Shown in pieces: positions 15,029 to 24,248 of a stretch of 64,000 bases of DNA. The first letter of the stretch is position 1; each line of letters opens with the position of its first letter. This DNA comes from NCED01 sp035493955. GTDB taxonomy: Bacteria > Pseudomonadota > Alphaproteobacteria > Caulobacterales > Caulobacteraceae. The notes under the pieces are model-generated. The model saw nothing but the letters and a program-made list of their open reading frames with translations, did not search any database and was not told the DNA's origin. The stretch spans positions 124,001-188,000 of the forward strand of contig DATJHI010000004.1 in assembly GCA_035493955.1 (NCBI GenBank). The letters run 5' to 3'. A program made the position numbers and the translations under genes.

Positions 15029-16972
15029 ATGAAAACAAAACAACAAGGCCCTGATCGCCGCCGATTCCTGAAAGGCTCCGTGCTCGGCGCCGCCGGAACC
15101 TTGGCGCCCGCTCCCGTCCTGGCCGCGGAATCCGCGCCGGCGCCGACGGCGCCCGCCACCCCGGTGGCGCGGCCGCCCTGGCTGATGGCGGCGGAAGCCC
15201 GCCCCGGCGAGGCCGTCGCCCCGCCCCAGTTCGTCGATTATCCCGGCTCGGACTTCATGGTCGACGTCCTGAAGGCCCTGGATATCGAGTATCTGGCTCT
15301 TGTTCCCGGTTCGACCTTCCGCGGCCTGCAGGAATCGGTGGCCAGCTACGCCGGCAACCAGAAGCCGGAAATGATCGTCTGCATGCACGAGGAGATCTCC
15401 GCCGGCATCTGCCACGGTTATTTCAAGGTGGCGGGCAAGCCGATGGCCTGCCTGGTGCATTCGAACGTCGGGCTGCAGCACGCCTCCATGGCGATCTACA
15501 ACGCGTGGTGCGACCGGGTTCCGATCATCGTCCTGGCCGGCAATGTCCTCGACACCACCAAGCGGCGCCCCGGCGTGGAATGGTATCATTCGGCCCAGGA
15601 TCTGGGCGCGCTGGTCCGCGACTTCACCAAATGGGACGACACTCCGGTGTCCCTGGCCCACTTCGCCGAATCCGCGGCCCGGGCCCATTCCTACGCGCTC
15701 ACCGCCCCCATGGAGCCGGTGCTGCTGGTCGCCGACGCCGAACTGCAGGAGAACGCGGTCGAGGATCGGACGCTGCGCCTGCCGCGGCCCATGGCCGTCA
15801 CATCGCCGGTCGGCGAGCCGGCGGCGGTGGCCAAGGCGGCCGAGCTGCTGCTGGCGGCCAAGAACCCGGTGATCGCCCTCGACCGGTCCGCGCGCTCCGC
15901 CGCGGGCGTGGCGCTTCTGGTCAGGCTGGCCGAAACCGTCAACGCGCCGGTGGTGGACCTGCTCGGCCGGATGAACTTTCCAACCGGTCACTATCTGAAC
16001 CAGACCTGGCTGCAGCAGCCGCTGATCACCCGCGCCGATCTGGTGCTGGGGCTGGAGATCGGCGATCCCTGGGGCTTGGTCAACATGGTCTCGGACGTGA
16101 TCGGGCGGCCGTCGCGGCGGCTGATCCGGGAGGACTGCAAGGTGGTCCACGTGAGCGCCGAATATCTGCTGATGAAGTCCAACAACCAGGACTTCGAGCG
16201 CTACTTCGCCGCCGATCTCGCCATCGCCGGCGAGGTGGAGGCGACCTTGCCGCAGCTGATCGCGGCGGTCGAGCAGCGCCTGACTCTGGACCTGCGCAGC
16301 GCCATCGCCGCCCGCAAGCCGGCGCTGGAGGCCGCCTTCAAGCGCATGCGGGACGCGGCCAAGACCGATGCGGCCAAGGCTTGGGACGCATCGCCGATCA
16401 CCACCGCCCGGATTTACCAGGAGATCTGGGACAAGATCCGCAACGAGAACTGGGCCCTGGTCTCGCCCACGAACCTTTCCAGCCGCTGGCCGCACCGGCT
16501 CTGGGAGATCAACGAATTCCATCAGTATATCGGCGGCGACGGCGGCGCCGGCGTCGGCTATTGCGCCTCGGCGTCGGTGGGGGCCGCCCTGGCCCACAAA
16601 AGCGCGGGCCGGATCGTGGTGAACGTCCAGGGCGACGGGGACCTGATGATGTCGCCCGGCGTCTTCTGGACCCAGGCGCACCACAGCATTCCGATGCTCA
16701 CGGTGATGCACAACAACAGGGCCTGGCACCAGGAAGCCATGCATCTGCAGCGGATGGCCTCGCGCCGGCGTCGCCATCCGGAAAATTCGGTGATCGGCAC
16801 CACCATCACCGATCCCTTCATCGATTTCGCCGCCATGGCCAGAAGCATGGGCGTGTGGGCGGAAGGACCGATCGCCGACCCCGCCAAGCTGGGGCCCGCC
16901 CTCGCCCGGGCGCTGGCGGTTGTGAAGTCGGGCAAGCCCGCCCTTCTCGACGTGATCGCCCAGCCCCGATGA
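15029..16972 (+). CDS. ThDP-dependent enzyme with twin-arginine (Tat) signal
   Basis: A 647-residue acetolactate-synthase-like protein. The N-terminus has R10-R-R-F-L-K-G, a Tat motif, followed by a hydrophobic stretch and an Ala/Pro linker to about residue 50. The pyrimidine-binding domain has the catalytic HE pair (MHEEISAG, H120-E121). The C-terminal domain has the ThDP/Mg motif G535-D-G, 27 residues before N562-N563. The central domain (LVLGLEIGDPWGLVNMV) looks intact but lacks an obvious FAD role. ThDP enzymes usually act in the cytoplasm, so export is notable. It overlaps the cytochrome gene (ATGA). Probable decarboxylase or lyase; substrate unknown. Confidence 0.8.
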   Translation: MKTKQQGPDRRRFLKGSVLGAAGTLAPAPVLAAESAPAPTAPATPVARPPWLMAAEARPGEAVAPPQFVDYPGSDFMVDVLKALDIEYLALVPGSTFRGLQESVASYAGNQKPEMIVCMHEEISAGICHGYFKVAGKPMACLVHSNVGLQHASMAIYNAWCDRVPIIVLAGNVLDTTKRRPGVEWYHSAQDLGALVRDFTKWDDTPVSLAHFAESAARAHSYALTAPMEPVLLVADAELQENAVEDRTLRLPRPMAVTSPVGEPAAVAKAAELLLAAKNPVIALDRSARSAAGVALLVRLAETVNAPVVDLLGRMNFPTGHYLNQTWLQQPLITRADLVLGLEIGDPWGLVNMVSDVIGRPSRRLIREDCKVVHVSAEYLLMKSNNQDFERYFAADLAIAGEVEATLPQLIAAVEQRLTLDLRSAIAARKPALEAAFKRMRDAAKTDAAKAWDASPITTARIYQEIWDKIRNENWALVSPTNLSSRWPHRLWEINEFHQYIGGDGGAGVGYCASASVGAALAHKSAGRIVVNVQGDGDLMMSPGVFWTQAHHSIPMLTVMHNNRAWHQEAMHLQRMASRRRRHPENSVIGTTITDPFIDFAAMARSMGVWAEGPIADPAKLGPALARALAVVKSGKPALLDVIAQPR

Positions 16973-17364
16973 CCGCCATGACCCGTCATCGCCGTTTCGC
17001 CGCCGCCCTGTGCGGCCTGTCCGCCGGGGTCGCGACCGGGGCCTTCGCCGCTCCGCCGCCGACGCCGGCCGCCGTGGGCCGGGCGCTGTTCATGCAGAAG
17101 AACTGCTATTTCTGTCACGGCGTCATGGGGCAGGGGGCCTTGCCCACCGGTTCGACGCTGGCGCCCAAGCCTCTGCCGGCAGCGGCGATCCGCGCCTATG
17201 TCCGCAACCCTCGGGGGGTGATGCCGGCGTACAGTCCCGAAATCCTCACCGACGGCGAGATCGATTCCATCCACGCCTACCTCGACTCGATCCCGGCCGG
17301 ACGGCCGGCGAGCGAGATACCCCTGTTGGGCGGCTCCGCCCCGGCCAAGACCACAGGCCGCTGA
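16969..17364 (+). CDS. Periplasmic c-type cytochrome
   Basis: A 131-residue secreted monohaem cytochrome c: signal peptide to about residue 28, haem site C46-YF-C49-H50, and a candidate axial Met in RGVMPAYSPEIL (near residue 84), the standard class I arrangement. Its start overlaps the stop of the ThDP enzyme gene (ATGA), so it is translationally coupled and probably its electron acceptor or carrier. The Pro-rich C-terminus has no membrane anchor. A second in-frame ATG at 16978 is possible. Confidence 0.85.
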   Translation: MTAMTRHRRFAAALCGLSAGVATGAFAAPPPTPAAVGRALFMQKNCYFCHGVMGQGALPTGSTLAPKPLPAAAIRAYVRNPRGVMPAYSPEILTDGEIDSIHAYLDSIPAGRPASEIPLLGGSAPAKTTGR

Positions 17365-17421
17365 ACGACACGCGACCGCGCCTTCGGAATCAGGCGAACG
17401 CTTCGGCGGAGGAACCGAGCC

Positions 17422-18222
17422 ATGACCAGAGCGAGGCGTCCCAGACTCGGCCTGTTGGGGGTCGGTTTCGCCGTCCTGCTGGCGGCGAGCGGTCCGGGCG
17501 CCAGGGGCCAGGCTCCGCCGTCGGCCGACACCGACGAGCAGCGCATCGCCGACTTGGTGCTCGCCAACCACATCCTCGCCGATCAGGGGGTCCTGGACGG
17601 TTTCGGCCATATCAGCGTGCGTTCGGTAAAGAACCCCAGGCACTTCTTCATGGCCCGGTCGGTCGCCCCCGCCCTGGTCGCCAGGGACGACATCCTGGAG
17701 TTCGACGAGAACAGCGCGCCGGTCGACCAGCGCGGCCGCGAGCTCTACAGCGAACGCTTCATCCATGGCGAAATCCTGCGCAGCCGCCCGGAGGTCCAGT
17801 CGGTGGTGCACAGCCATTCCCCGGCGGTGTTGCCGTTCAGCGTGACCGAGGCTCCGCTGAAGGCGCTGATCCACGTCGCCTATTTCCTCGGAACCCAACC
17901 TGCGCCGGTGTTCGAGATCCGCGACGCCGATGGCGAGGACAACGCCATGCTGGTCAACACCGCCAGGAGCGGCGCCGCCCTCGCCCGCACCCTAGGCGAC
18001 CGCAGGGTGGTGCTGCTACGCGGCCACGGCATGGCCGTGGCCGGCGGTTCGATCCGGGAGGCGGTGTTCGAGGCCATCTACACCCAGGTCAATGCCCAGA
18101 TCGAACTGGAGGCGCTGAAACTGGGGCCTCCCAAGTTCCTGAACCGGTTCGAAGTCAGGCGCACCGAGCGCATCGGCCGGCAGTGGGAGCTGTGGGCGGC
18201 CCGCGCCGAGGCCCGGCGGTAG
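17422..18222 (+). CDS. Secreted class II aldolase/adducin family protein
   Basis: A 266-residue protein with a signal peptide (residues 1-29, ending ARG) and a class II aldolase domain. The predicted metal ligands are H130 and H132 (VVHSHSP) and H202 (RGHGMAV), with an acidic residue E111 in SERFIHGE at the usual catalytic place. These enzymes cleave or epimerise phospho-sugars in the cytoplasm, so a secreted copy should have another substrate, without a phosphate requirement. It is 57 bp after the cytochrome gene and on the same strand, so it is probably in the same transcript as the exported ThDP enzyme. Confidence 0.8.
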   Translation: MTRARRPRLGLLGVGFAVLLAASGPGARGQAPPSADTDEQRIADLVLANHILADQGVLDGFGHISVRSVKNPRHFFMARSVAPALVARDDILEFDENSAPVDQRGRELYSERFIHGEILRSRPEVQSVVHSHSPAVLPFSVTEAPLKALIHVAYFLGTQPAPVFEIRDADGEDNAMLVNTARSGAALARTLGDRRVVLLRGHGMAVAGGSIREAVFEAIYTQVNAQIELEALKLGPPKFLNRFEVRRTERIGRQWELWAARAEARR

Positions 18223-18225
18223 AGG

Positions 18226-19083
18226 ATGCGGCCGGCCTGGCCCTTGTTGTTCGCAGCGCTGGCGATGATCCTCGGCGGCTGTGCGTCGTCAGGCGATCGA
18301 CGGTGGGTCCGCGAGGGCTTCGACGCGGCCTGCCGATCCGACGCCGCGTTCATGGAGGCCGCGCGTCTGAACGCCGGCAGCCTCGACGCCCTGGACTGGT
18401 CGCCGTTCGGGGCGCCTGAAAGGGGGTGGCGTGTCTATGCGCCCCGCGTCGCCCAGGAGGTCGTCAGCTATTGTGCGCCGGACAGCGGGGCCTTCGCCGC
18501 CGCCCTGGCCCGTTGGCAGGGCGCCCATGGCCTGGGACCTGATGGCGCCTTCAGCCCGCAGGCGTTCGCGATGATGAAGGACGCCTGGCAGGCGCGGCGG
18601 CCATTCCTCGCCCTGCGCGCCCAAGGGATTTGCCCGCCGCCGCCGGACGAGGCGACCTTGCGTCCGGTCGGGGTCGATGAGGCCGTCGAAGGCAAGACGG
18701 TGCTGTTGCGACCCGAGGCGCTGGGGGCCTTCGGGCGCCTGCGCGCGGCCGCCAAACGCGAACTGGGGTTGGACGCCCGGACCCTGGTGGTGTTTTCCGG
18801 CTACCGCAGTCCCGCGTATGACGACGAGCGCTGCGCGCGGGAACAGAACTGCCAGGGGGTGGTTCGGGCCCAGTGCTCCGCCCATCGCACGGGTCTGGCC
18901 CTCGACCTGACGCTAGGGGCCGCCCCCGGCTACGCCATCGATGCTTCGGACCTGCCGAACCGACTGTTCCAGTCCCAGACCGCGGCCTACCGCTGGCTCC
19001 TCGCCAGGGCCGGCCGGTTCGGCTTCGTCAATTATGCGTTCGAGCCCTGGCACTGGGAGTGGGCCGGCCCGGACTCCGACTGA
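18226..19083 (+). CDS. VanY-type D,D-carboxypeptidase lipoprotein
   Basis: A 285-residue lipoprotein with lipobox LGGC (C19). The C-terminal domain (about 160-285) is of the VanY/D-Ala-D-Ala carboxypeptidase family: S218-A-H220-RTGLAL-D227 supplies the zinc ligands and EPWHWEW (E273 to E278) the catalytic Glu and the third His (H276). The middle part, about 75-125, looks like a short peptidoglycan-binding segment. It likely trims cell-wall stem peptides. It starts 3 bp after the aldolase stop but is functionally unlike it. The 3' end overlaps the convergent gene by 52 bp. Confidence 0.8.
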   Translation: MRPAWPLLFAALAMILGGCASSGDRRWVREGFDAACRSDAAFMEAARLNAGSLDALDWSPFGAPERGWRVYAPRVAQEVVSYCAPDSGAFAAALARWQGAHGLGPDGAFSPQAFAMMKDAWQARRPFLALRAQGICPPPPDEATLRPVGVDEAVEGKTVLLRPEALGAFGRLRAAAKRELGLDARTLVVFSGYRSPAYDDERCAREQNCQGVVRAQCSAHRTGLALDLTLGAAPGYAIDASDLPNRLFQSQTAAYRWLLARAGRFGFVNYAFEPWHWEWAGPDSD

Positions 19084-20969
19084 GCCTGCGCCCGGTATTC
19101 GGGGGCGTCCAAGAGCCTGGTCACGTCGGCCGCCGTCATCGGTCGCCCGAAATGGTAGCCCTGCAGGGCGCCGCACCCGGCCGCGATCAGCACCCCGCGC
19201 TGCTCCTCGGTCTCGACGCCCTCGGCGACGACGCTCATGCCGAGGGAAGCGGCCAGACGCGATACCGAGGCCACGATCACCGCCGACTGGCGGTCGCGGG
19301 TGATGTTGTCGATGAACGACTTGTCGATCTTGATGCAGTCGATGGCGAACTGATTCAGGTAGACGAGGCTGGAGTAGCCGGTGCCGAAGTCGTCCAGGGC
19401 CACGCGCACGCCCGCGGCGCGCAGGATCTTCAGATTGCGGTCGGCGCGCTCGACGTCGTCGATGATGGCGGTTTCGGTCAGTTCAATCTGGATGCGCTGC
19501 GGGGACAGGTCGGCGTCCGCGGCGTACTGCAGGATGCGGTCGGCGACGTTCTGGCGCAGGAACTGTCGGGCCGACAGGTTCACCGAGACATAGGGGCCGT
19601 TCCAGCGACGGCAGTCCTTGAACGCCTGGCGGGTGATCCAGTCGCCGAGTTCGAGGATCAGCCCGGTCTCTTCGGCGACGGGGACGAACTCCGCCGGCGA
19701 GATCGAGCCGTGTTCAGGGCTGTCCCAGCGGATCAGCGCCTCGAAGCCCTGGACCTTGCCGTCCTCGGCCTTGACGATGGGCTGGTAGACCATGGTGAAC
19801 TGGCCGGTGTTCATGGCCCGCTCCAGGCCGCTCTCGATGGACAGGCGGTGCTTGGCCACCTTGTCCAGGGCGCTGTCGAACATCCGGTAGCGATTGCGGC
19901 CTTCGCGCTTGGCCGCGTAGAGCGCCAGGTCGGCGTGGTGCATCAGCTCAAGCTGGCTCTGGCTATTGCCCTGGTGGGCCACCCCGATGGAAGCGCTCAC
20001 CTGGATCTCGTGGCCGGAGATGCGCCGGCTCTGGGCGCAGACCCTCAGGATCAGGGCGCAGAACTCGGCGATGCCGACGTCGGTGGCCCCCTCGACGATG
20101 ATGCCGAATTCGTCTCCGCCCAGCCGCGCCAGCACGTCGCCGGCCGGGATCACCGCCACCATGGCGGTGCAGATCTTGCGGACGAGGTCGTCGCCCGCGT
20201 TGTGGCCCAGGGTGTCGTTGACGTTCTTGAACCGGTCGAGGTCGATCAGCAGCACGGTCTGCTTCTGGCGGCTTCGGGCCAGACGTGCGGTCAGTTCGTC
20301 GACGAAGCCGGTGCGGTTGAGCACGCCGGTCAGACCGTCGTGCCGAGCCGCGTGCATGGCGATGTCCAGACGCGCCCGCAGTTCGGTCGCTTGCCGCTGC
20401 AGGCCGCTGATGGTGCGGCTCGCCGCTTCCTTGTCCTGCCGCGCGGCGCTGAGCGTCCGGTAGCGGTCGGCCACCGTCTGGATCGTCGCGGTCGCGTCTT
20501 TCCGATGCAGGGGGGCCAGGAGGAAGGTCAGCTTGTCGGGAGCGCCGGAGATCTGCAGGCAGGCCGCAAACACGGCGCCCTCGCGCCCGTCCGCCACCAC
20601 CACCAGCTCGGCGTCCGGGTGCAGGGTCTTCACCCTCTGGATCTGGCGGGTGAGGTCCGTAGCGGGAAGGCCGCGGAAGTCGAACACGAAGACGCCTGCC
20701 GGACGGCCGGAAAGCTGCGCCCGTTCCGCCTGCGTCAGGGCCTCGCTCGAGTCTTTGCAGCCGATCACGATCTCGCCCGGCAGGGCCTCGCGGACGAAGG
20801 CGGCGAAGGCGGCCGTCCCGTCACGCTGAGGGCAGACGATGATGATGGACAGGGGCGATTTGGACAGCGCCTGCAAGGCCGGCTCTGGGACGAGCGCGAA
20901 CTGCGGATCCTGGAGCGAAGGCTCCGGAAGGGGGAAGGTTTGTCCTGACTCGGGGGCTGCTACTGACAT
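19032..20969 (-). CDS. Diguanylate cyclase/phosphodiesterase with GGDEF and EAL domains
   Basis: A 645-residue c-di-GMP enzyme. The N-terminal part (about residues 38-150) looks like a degenerate receiver: an Ile/Val-rich strand but no acidic pocket. A helical linker precedes GGDEF (about residues 210-370, intact RLGGDEFG) and EAL (about 385-640, intact FEALIRW with DDFGTGYSS, KIDKSFI and VAEGVET). Both catalytic motifs are complete, so synthesis and breakdown are both possible. Cytoplasmic, with no membrane helix. The start at 20969 leaves a Pro-rich N-terminus; the frame runs further upstream without support. Confidence 0.88.
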   Translation of the reverse strand: MSVAAPESGQTFPLPEPSLQDPQFALVPEPALQALSKSPLSIIIVCPQRDGTAAFAAFVREALPGEIVIGCKDSSEALTQAERAQLSGRPAGVFVFDFRGLPATDLTRQIQRVKTLHPDAELVVVADGREGAVFAACLQISGAPDKLTFLLAPLHRKDATATIQTVADRYRTLSAARQDKEAASRTISGLQRQATELRARLDIAMHAARHDGLTGVLNRTGFVDELTARLARSRQKQTVLLIDLDRFKNVNDTLGHNAGDDLVRKICTAMVAVIPAGDVLARLGGDEFGIIVEGATDVGIAEFCALILRVCAQSRRISGHEIQVSASIGVAHQGNSQSQLELMHHADLALYAAKREGRNRYRMFDSALDKVAKHRLSIESGLERAMNTGQFTMVYQPIVKAEDGKVQGFEALIRWDSPEHGSISPAEFVPVAEETGLILELGDWITRQAFKDCRRWNGPYVSVNLSARQFLRQNVADRILQYAADADLSPQRIQIELTETAIIDDVERADRNLKILRAAGVRVALDDFGTGYSSLVYLNQFAIDCIKIDKSFIDNITRDRQSAVIVASVSRLAASLGMSVVAEGVETEEQRGVLIAAGCGALQGYHFGRPMTAADVTRLLDAPEYRAQAQSESGPAHSQCQGSNA

Positions 20970-21158
20970 TGCGGGGCGACTATGGAGGCCTGGCCCGAAC
21001 AATCCGCTAACGAGCGCCCTTAACGTCCCCCCCCCACAGCTTGTCATCCCCGTCGCGAAAGCGGCGTGGTCGATGCGGTGCAAAGGTAAAGAATCCGCGT
21101 GGCCTTTGCGTCCCATCGGCGCCAAGTTCGATCGTCGAGCCAGCCAGGAGAAACCAAG

Positions 21159-21626
21159 ATGCGTCGCACCGTCGTAGCCTTTGTCGCCCTCAGTCTGGCC
21201 GTTTCGGCCGGACCAGTTTTCGCCGCCTCCGCCAGTCCCATGGCCGCCTGCGCCGCTCAATGGCAGGCGATGAAGAAGGCCGGCACGGACAAGGGGACGA
21301 CCTACAAGGTCTTTTCCAAGGACTGCATGTCCAAGGCCGCAGGTCCCGCTGCGCCGGCCAAGACGCCCTCCGCCCCATCAAGCACGATGGCGAAGAAGAC
21401 CGCCGCCACCCCGGCCCCCGTGGCCGCGGCGGCGCCGCCCGTGACGGCCAAGACGACCACGGCCAAGACCGCGACCAAGACCGTCAAATCAGCCAAGGCG
21501 CCTAAGGCGGCCGACACCGACCCCACCGGCGCCACCGCCAACTGCAAGGACGGCACCTACAGCCATGCCAAGCAGCACTCCGGCTCCTGCGCCGGCCATG
21601 GCGGCGTCGCCAAGTTCCTGTCGTAG
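21159..21626 (+). CDS. Secreted DUF3761 protein with Ala/Lys/Thr-rich linker
   Basis: A 155-residue protein: signal peptide (residues 1-22), a short Cys-containing segment (MAACAAQWQAMKKAG), a low-complexity Ala/Lys/Thr/Pro region (about 60-115, AKTTTAKTATKT), and a C-terminal DUF3761 motif (NCKDGTYSHAKQHSGSCAGH) with Cys and His residues. DUF3761 is found at the end of nucleases and secreted proteins and may be metal-binding. AGGAG is 6-10 bp before ATG 21159. The same type of linker recurs in the esterase at 46566. Confidence 0.75.
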   Translation: MRRTVVAFVALSLAVSAGPVFAASASPMAACAAQWQAMKKAGTDKGTTYKVFSKDCMSKAAGPAAPAKTPSAPSSTMAKKTAATPAPVAAAAPPVTAKTTTAKTATKTVKSAKAPKAADTDPTGATANCKDGTYSHAKQHSGSCAGHGGVAKFLS

Positions 21627-21826
21627 TTCGACTGAGAGCGGGACGTTCGGGCGGCGGCGCGGTAACCCGGCCCCGCCCCTCGCCCGCAATCGGCGGTCGC
21701 AGGGAGCCGGCGCCTTGGTTAAAAAAGCGCCGTCGGCGAGCGCCCAAACCGATCTGCGCCGATCAAATGTAAATGCCGCATGTGCGGGCCGTCGTACGGT
21801 CGAGGTCAGCTTTTTAGAGTTACGCC

Positions 21827-22039
21827 ATGGACCGTCGTCCCACCACGCTTGAACGTGCTTATGAACTGGCCGATTCTGGAGAGTGCGAGTCGGTGCACGA
21901 GATCAAGGTTCGACTGAAGGCGGAGCGCCTGCCGAACATAGAGGGGCATCTCTATGGTCCCTCGCTCCGGGCGGACCTTCAAAAGCGGTGTCTTGCCAAT
22001 CGCGCCAATCCGCCCGTGTCGCCGGCGCCCAGGCGATAG
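21827..22039 (+). CDS. Small conserved hypothetical protein
   Basis: A 70-residue protein: RPTTLERAYELADSGECESV followed by HEIKVRLKAERL and a basic tail. Proteins with this TLERAxxLADSGEC pattern are common in Caulobacterales and sphingomonads as short single-gene units, with no known function. The helical N-terminus may be a small protein-interaction motif. It is preceded by an AT-rich leader and a CCGCA-TG-TGCGG repeat at 21776-21787. Confidence 0.55.
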   Translation: MDRRPTTLERAYELADSGECESVHEIKVRLKAERLPNIEGHLYGPSLRADLQKRCLANRANPPVSPAPRR

Positions 22040-22060
22040 GGCGGCCATAGCGCAGCTTAC

Positions 22061-23338
22061 TCATCCGGCCCAGAAATCGGTGCTGAAGGCGAGGGCGAAG
22101 ACGGCCATGACCAGGACGTTGGCCAAGGTCCACAACCGGTCGAAGGCGAAGCTGCGGCCCCACCGGGCGGGGACAAGGTAGAGCGCTGGGACGCTGAGGA
22201 CATAGCGGTGCATGCCCAGCGCGACGCCGCTGGTTAGGGCCACGCCAAGAATGGCGAGGCCGTAGAGCGCCAAGGCCTTGTCGGTGCGCAACTGGATCAG
22301 GCAAAGGAGCACCCCGATCGCGGTGCTGGCGAATTCGATCGCATAATAGGCCCGGGCCGGCGACGGACCGCTCCACAGCTCCGCCGCCGCGTCCTTCCAG
22401 GAGTCGAACGAGGCGGCGAGGGCGAAGACGGCGCGGCCGAAATAGTGCTCTTCGACCACGGCGAACCTTTGCCCGAACACGGCCCGCCAGGCGAGGTAGG
22501 CCAGCGCCGGCGAGGCGACAAGAGCGAGGGAGGCCGCCTCGCGCCACCGCGGATGGGCGACCAGCCGTCGCGCGCCGCCGTCCTCCCACCAGCTCCAGAA
22601 CAGGGGGATCACGAACAGGGCGCCGGTGGCCCGCGTCCAGGTGGCGGCGACGGCGAGCAGGGCCGCCCAGGCCAACCGTTTTCGACGCAGCAGCGCCAGG
22701 GCGGCGAAGCTGAGGCCGATGAACAGTCCCTCCGTATAGACTTGGGCCAGGAAGAAGCTGGCCGGCATGATCAGAAGATAGAAGGCCGCCCGGCCGGCTT
22801 CGGCCCTGTCGCCCTGCCGTTCGGCCAGATCGCCCAGGGCCAGCAAGGCGCAAAGCGTCCCCACCAAGGAAACCAGCACCCCCGCCAGGGCGGTCGCCGC
22901 AAGGGAATCGAAGCCTAGGGCCTGGAGGGGCCAGCCGACCAGCCGCATCGTCATCGGATAGACCGGGAAGAAGGCGTAGTTCAGCGACACCCAGTCGGGG
23001 TGATCGCCCTTGGCGGCCAGCTTGGGGTCGCCGGGATCGGCGGTCGGCGCCACCGCCAGCATCCGCGGGTCGTCATAGCCCCCGGCGGCGATGGACAGAT
23101 AATACTCGGAGTCCCAGGCCACGTGCTCGTTCATGAGCCGGCCCAGAAGATAGGGCTGGTTCGCGTGGCTGTCGGCGCGGGTCTCCGCCGGAGTCCAGGC
23201 TGTGGCGAAATCCGGCCGCCGGAGCGAAAGGCGCGCAGGGGCGAAGACCTGGAAGCCGCACATCAACACCGCCCAACCCAGCCAGATCAACAGGCCTTGG
23301 CGAAGCATGAGCGGGATGGCGATCATGCGGCGGCTCAC
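22061..23338 (-). CDS. PIG-V-like mannosyltransferase family membrane protein
   Basis: A 425-residue multi-pass protein with about 9-10 helices and an N-terminal loop with NEHVAWDSEYYLSIAAGGYD, the acidic pair expected of GT-C type glycosyltransferases (PIG-V/COG5542 group), followed by AFFPVYPMTMRLVGW. It would transfer a sugar from a polyprenyl donor. The start is GTG 23338 (an ATG at 23326 is also possible). It is not linked to other glycan genes here, so its acceptor cannot be inferred. Confidence 0.75.
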   Translation of the reverse strand: MSRRMIAIPLMLRQGLLIWLGWAVLMCGFQVFAPARLSLRRPDFATAWTPAETRADSHANQPYLLGRLMNEHVAWDSEYYLSIAAGGYDDPRMLAVAPTADPGDPKLAAKGDHPDWVSLNYAFFPVYPMTMRLVGWPLQALGFDSLAATALAGVLVSLVGTLCALLALGDLAERQGDRAEAGRAAFYLLIMPASFFLAQVYTEGLFIGLSFAALALLRRKRLAWAALLAVAATWTRATGALFVIPLFWSWWEDGGARRLVAHPRWREAASLALVASPALAYLAWRAVFGQRFAVVEEHYFGRAVFALAASFDSWKDAAAELWSGPSPARAYYAIEFASTAIGVLLCLIQLRTDKALALYGLAILGVALTSGVALGMHRYVLSVPALYLVPARWGRSFAFDRLWTLANVLVMAVFALAFSTDFWAG

Positions 23339-23487
23339 GCCTGCCCTCGGGCCCGGCGGATGCAGGCCAGGGATGGTTCCGATCGTCGCAAGGGTGCTTC
23401 GCGTCCCGTCGAAGGCGTGTGACCTTCGATGGCTTACCCTATCGACGCAACGCCGTCGCCACCGGACGAAGCGCCGAACAATCCGGC

Positions 23488-24225
23488 CTAGTTCGCGATC
23501 TTGGCGGCGCGCAGTTCAGCGTGGGCGGCGGCGAGCTTGGCCTGGAAGTCCGGGTTCTTCAGCATGGCGGTGACGAAGGCGGCGGCCAGGGCCTGGCTGG
23601 CCCGAGTGTCGGACGGGTAGTGCGACCCGCAGATTTCGCGGCTGTAGGCATAGTCGTCGGCGCGGGCCATCAGGTCGGGGGCCTTTTCCGGGATCAGCAC
23701 GGCCAGGGTCATGCCCAGCGAATAGCCCAAGGTGGCGTGGCCGCTGGGGTAGGAGGTCAAGGGCTTGTCGTCCGGGTCGCAGGTCGGAATGGACGCGTCC
23801 ACCGCCCAGGGCCGCTTGCGCGTGAATTTGTTCTTGCCGGCCGTGGCGGCGAGGCTGGCGTTGTCGGTGACGGCGGCCACCACCTCGGCCGTGGCCGGAA
23901 GCGTCGCCATGTCGAACTTCCACCCCAGGGTCGGGGCGTACATGGTCCAGTCCTCATGCTCGTCGTCCCATTGGGCCTGGGTGAACCGGTCGATTGTGCG
24001 GCCGGCGGTCAGCCGATGCAGTTCGGCGAGTTCGGCCTTGTTGACGTCCGAACCGTCCGCGGGCGGCGCCGGGATCAGGCGGCTGGGATCGATGTCAGCC
24101 GGCGTCAGATAACGCAGGACCTTGGCCCGCGCCGGCGCGGGGGCGCCGGGAGCCTGACCAAGGGCAGGTGCGCTCAGGGCCAGGACCGTGGCGGAGACCG
24201 CCATGAGCAACGAGGTACGGTTCAT
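23488..24225 (-). CDS. Periplasmic class A non-specific acid phosphatase (PhoN-like)
   Basis: A 245-residue secreted phosphatase of the PAP2 superfamily. After the signal peptide (residues 1-23) come the three signature blocks: K-NKFTRK-RP (KX6RP), YPSGHATLGYS (PSGH), and SREICGSHYPSD (SRX5HX3D). It cleaves phosphomonoesters in the periplasm. It lies 23 bp after a TonB receptor gene on the same strand, which suggests uptake of a phosphorylated nutrient. GGAG is placed correctly before ATG 24225. Confidence 0.88.
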   Translation of the reverse strand: MNRTSLLMAVSATVLALSAPALGQAPGAPAPARAKVLRYLTPADIDPSRLIPAPPADGSDVNKAELAELHRLTAGRTIDRFTQAQWDDEHEDWTMYAPTLGWKFDMATLPATAEVVAAVTDNASLAATAGKNKFTRKRPWAVDASIPTCDPDDKPLTSYPSGHATLGYSLGMTLAVLIPEKAPDLMARADDYAYSREICGSHYPSDTRASQALAAAFVTAMLKNPDFQAKLAAAHAELRAAKIAN

Positions 24226-24248
24226 GACGATCTCCTTCGGGACGAGGG

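Noticed and set aside
15002..16777. Minus-strand frame of 591 codons opposite the ThDP enzyme
   Set aside because: Shadow of the ThDP enzyme; composition is His/Gly/Arg-rich without recognisable domains.
18873..20948. Long plus-strand open frame (691 codons) opposite the GGDEF-EAL gene
   Set aside because: It is the antisense shadow of a gene with intact GGDEF and EAL motifs; its own translation has no signal, motif or ribosome site.
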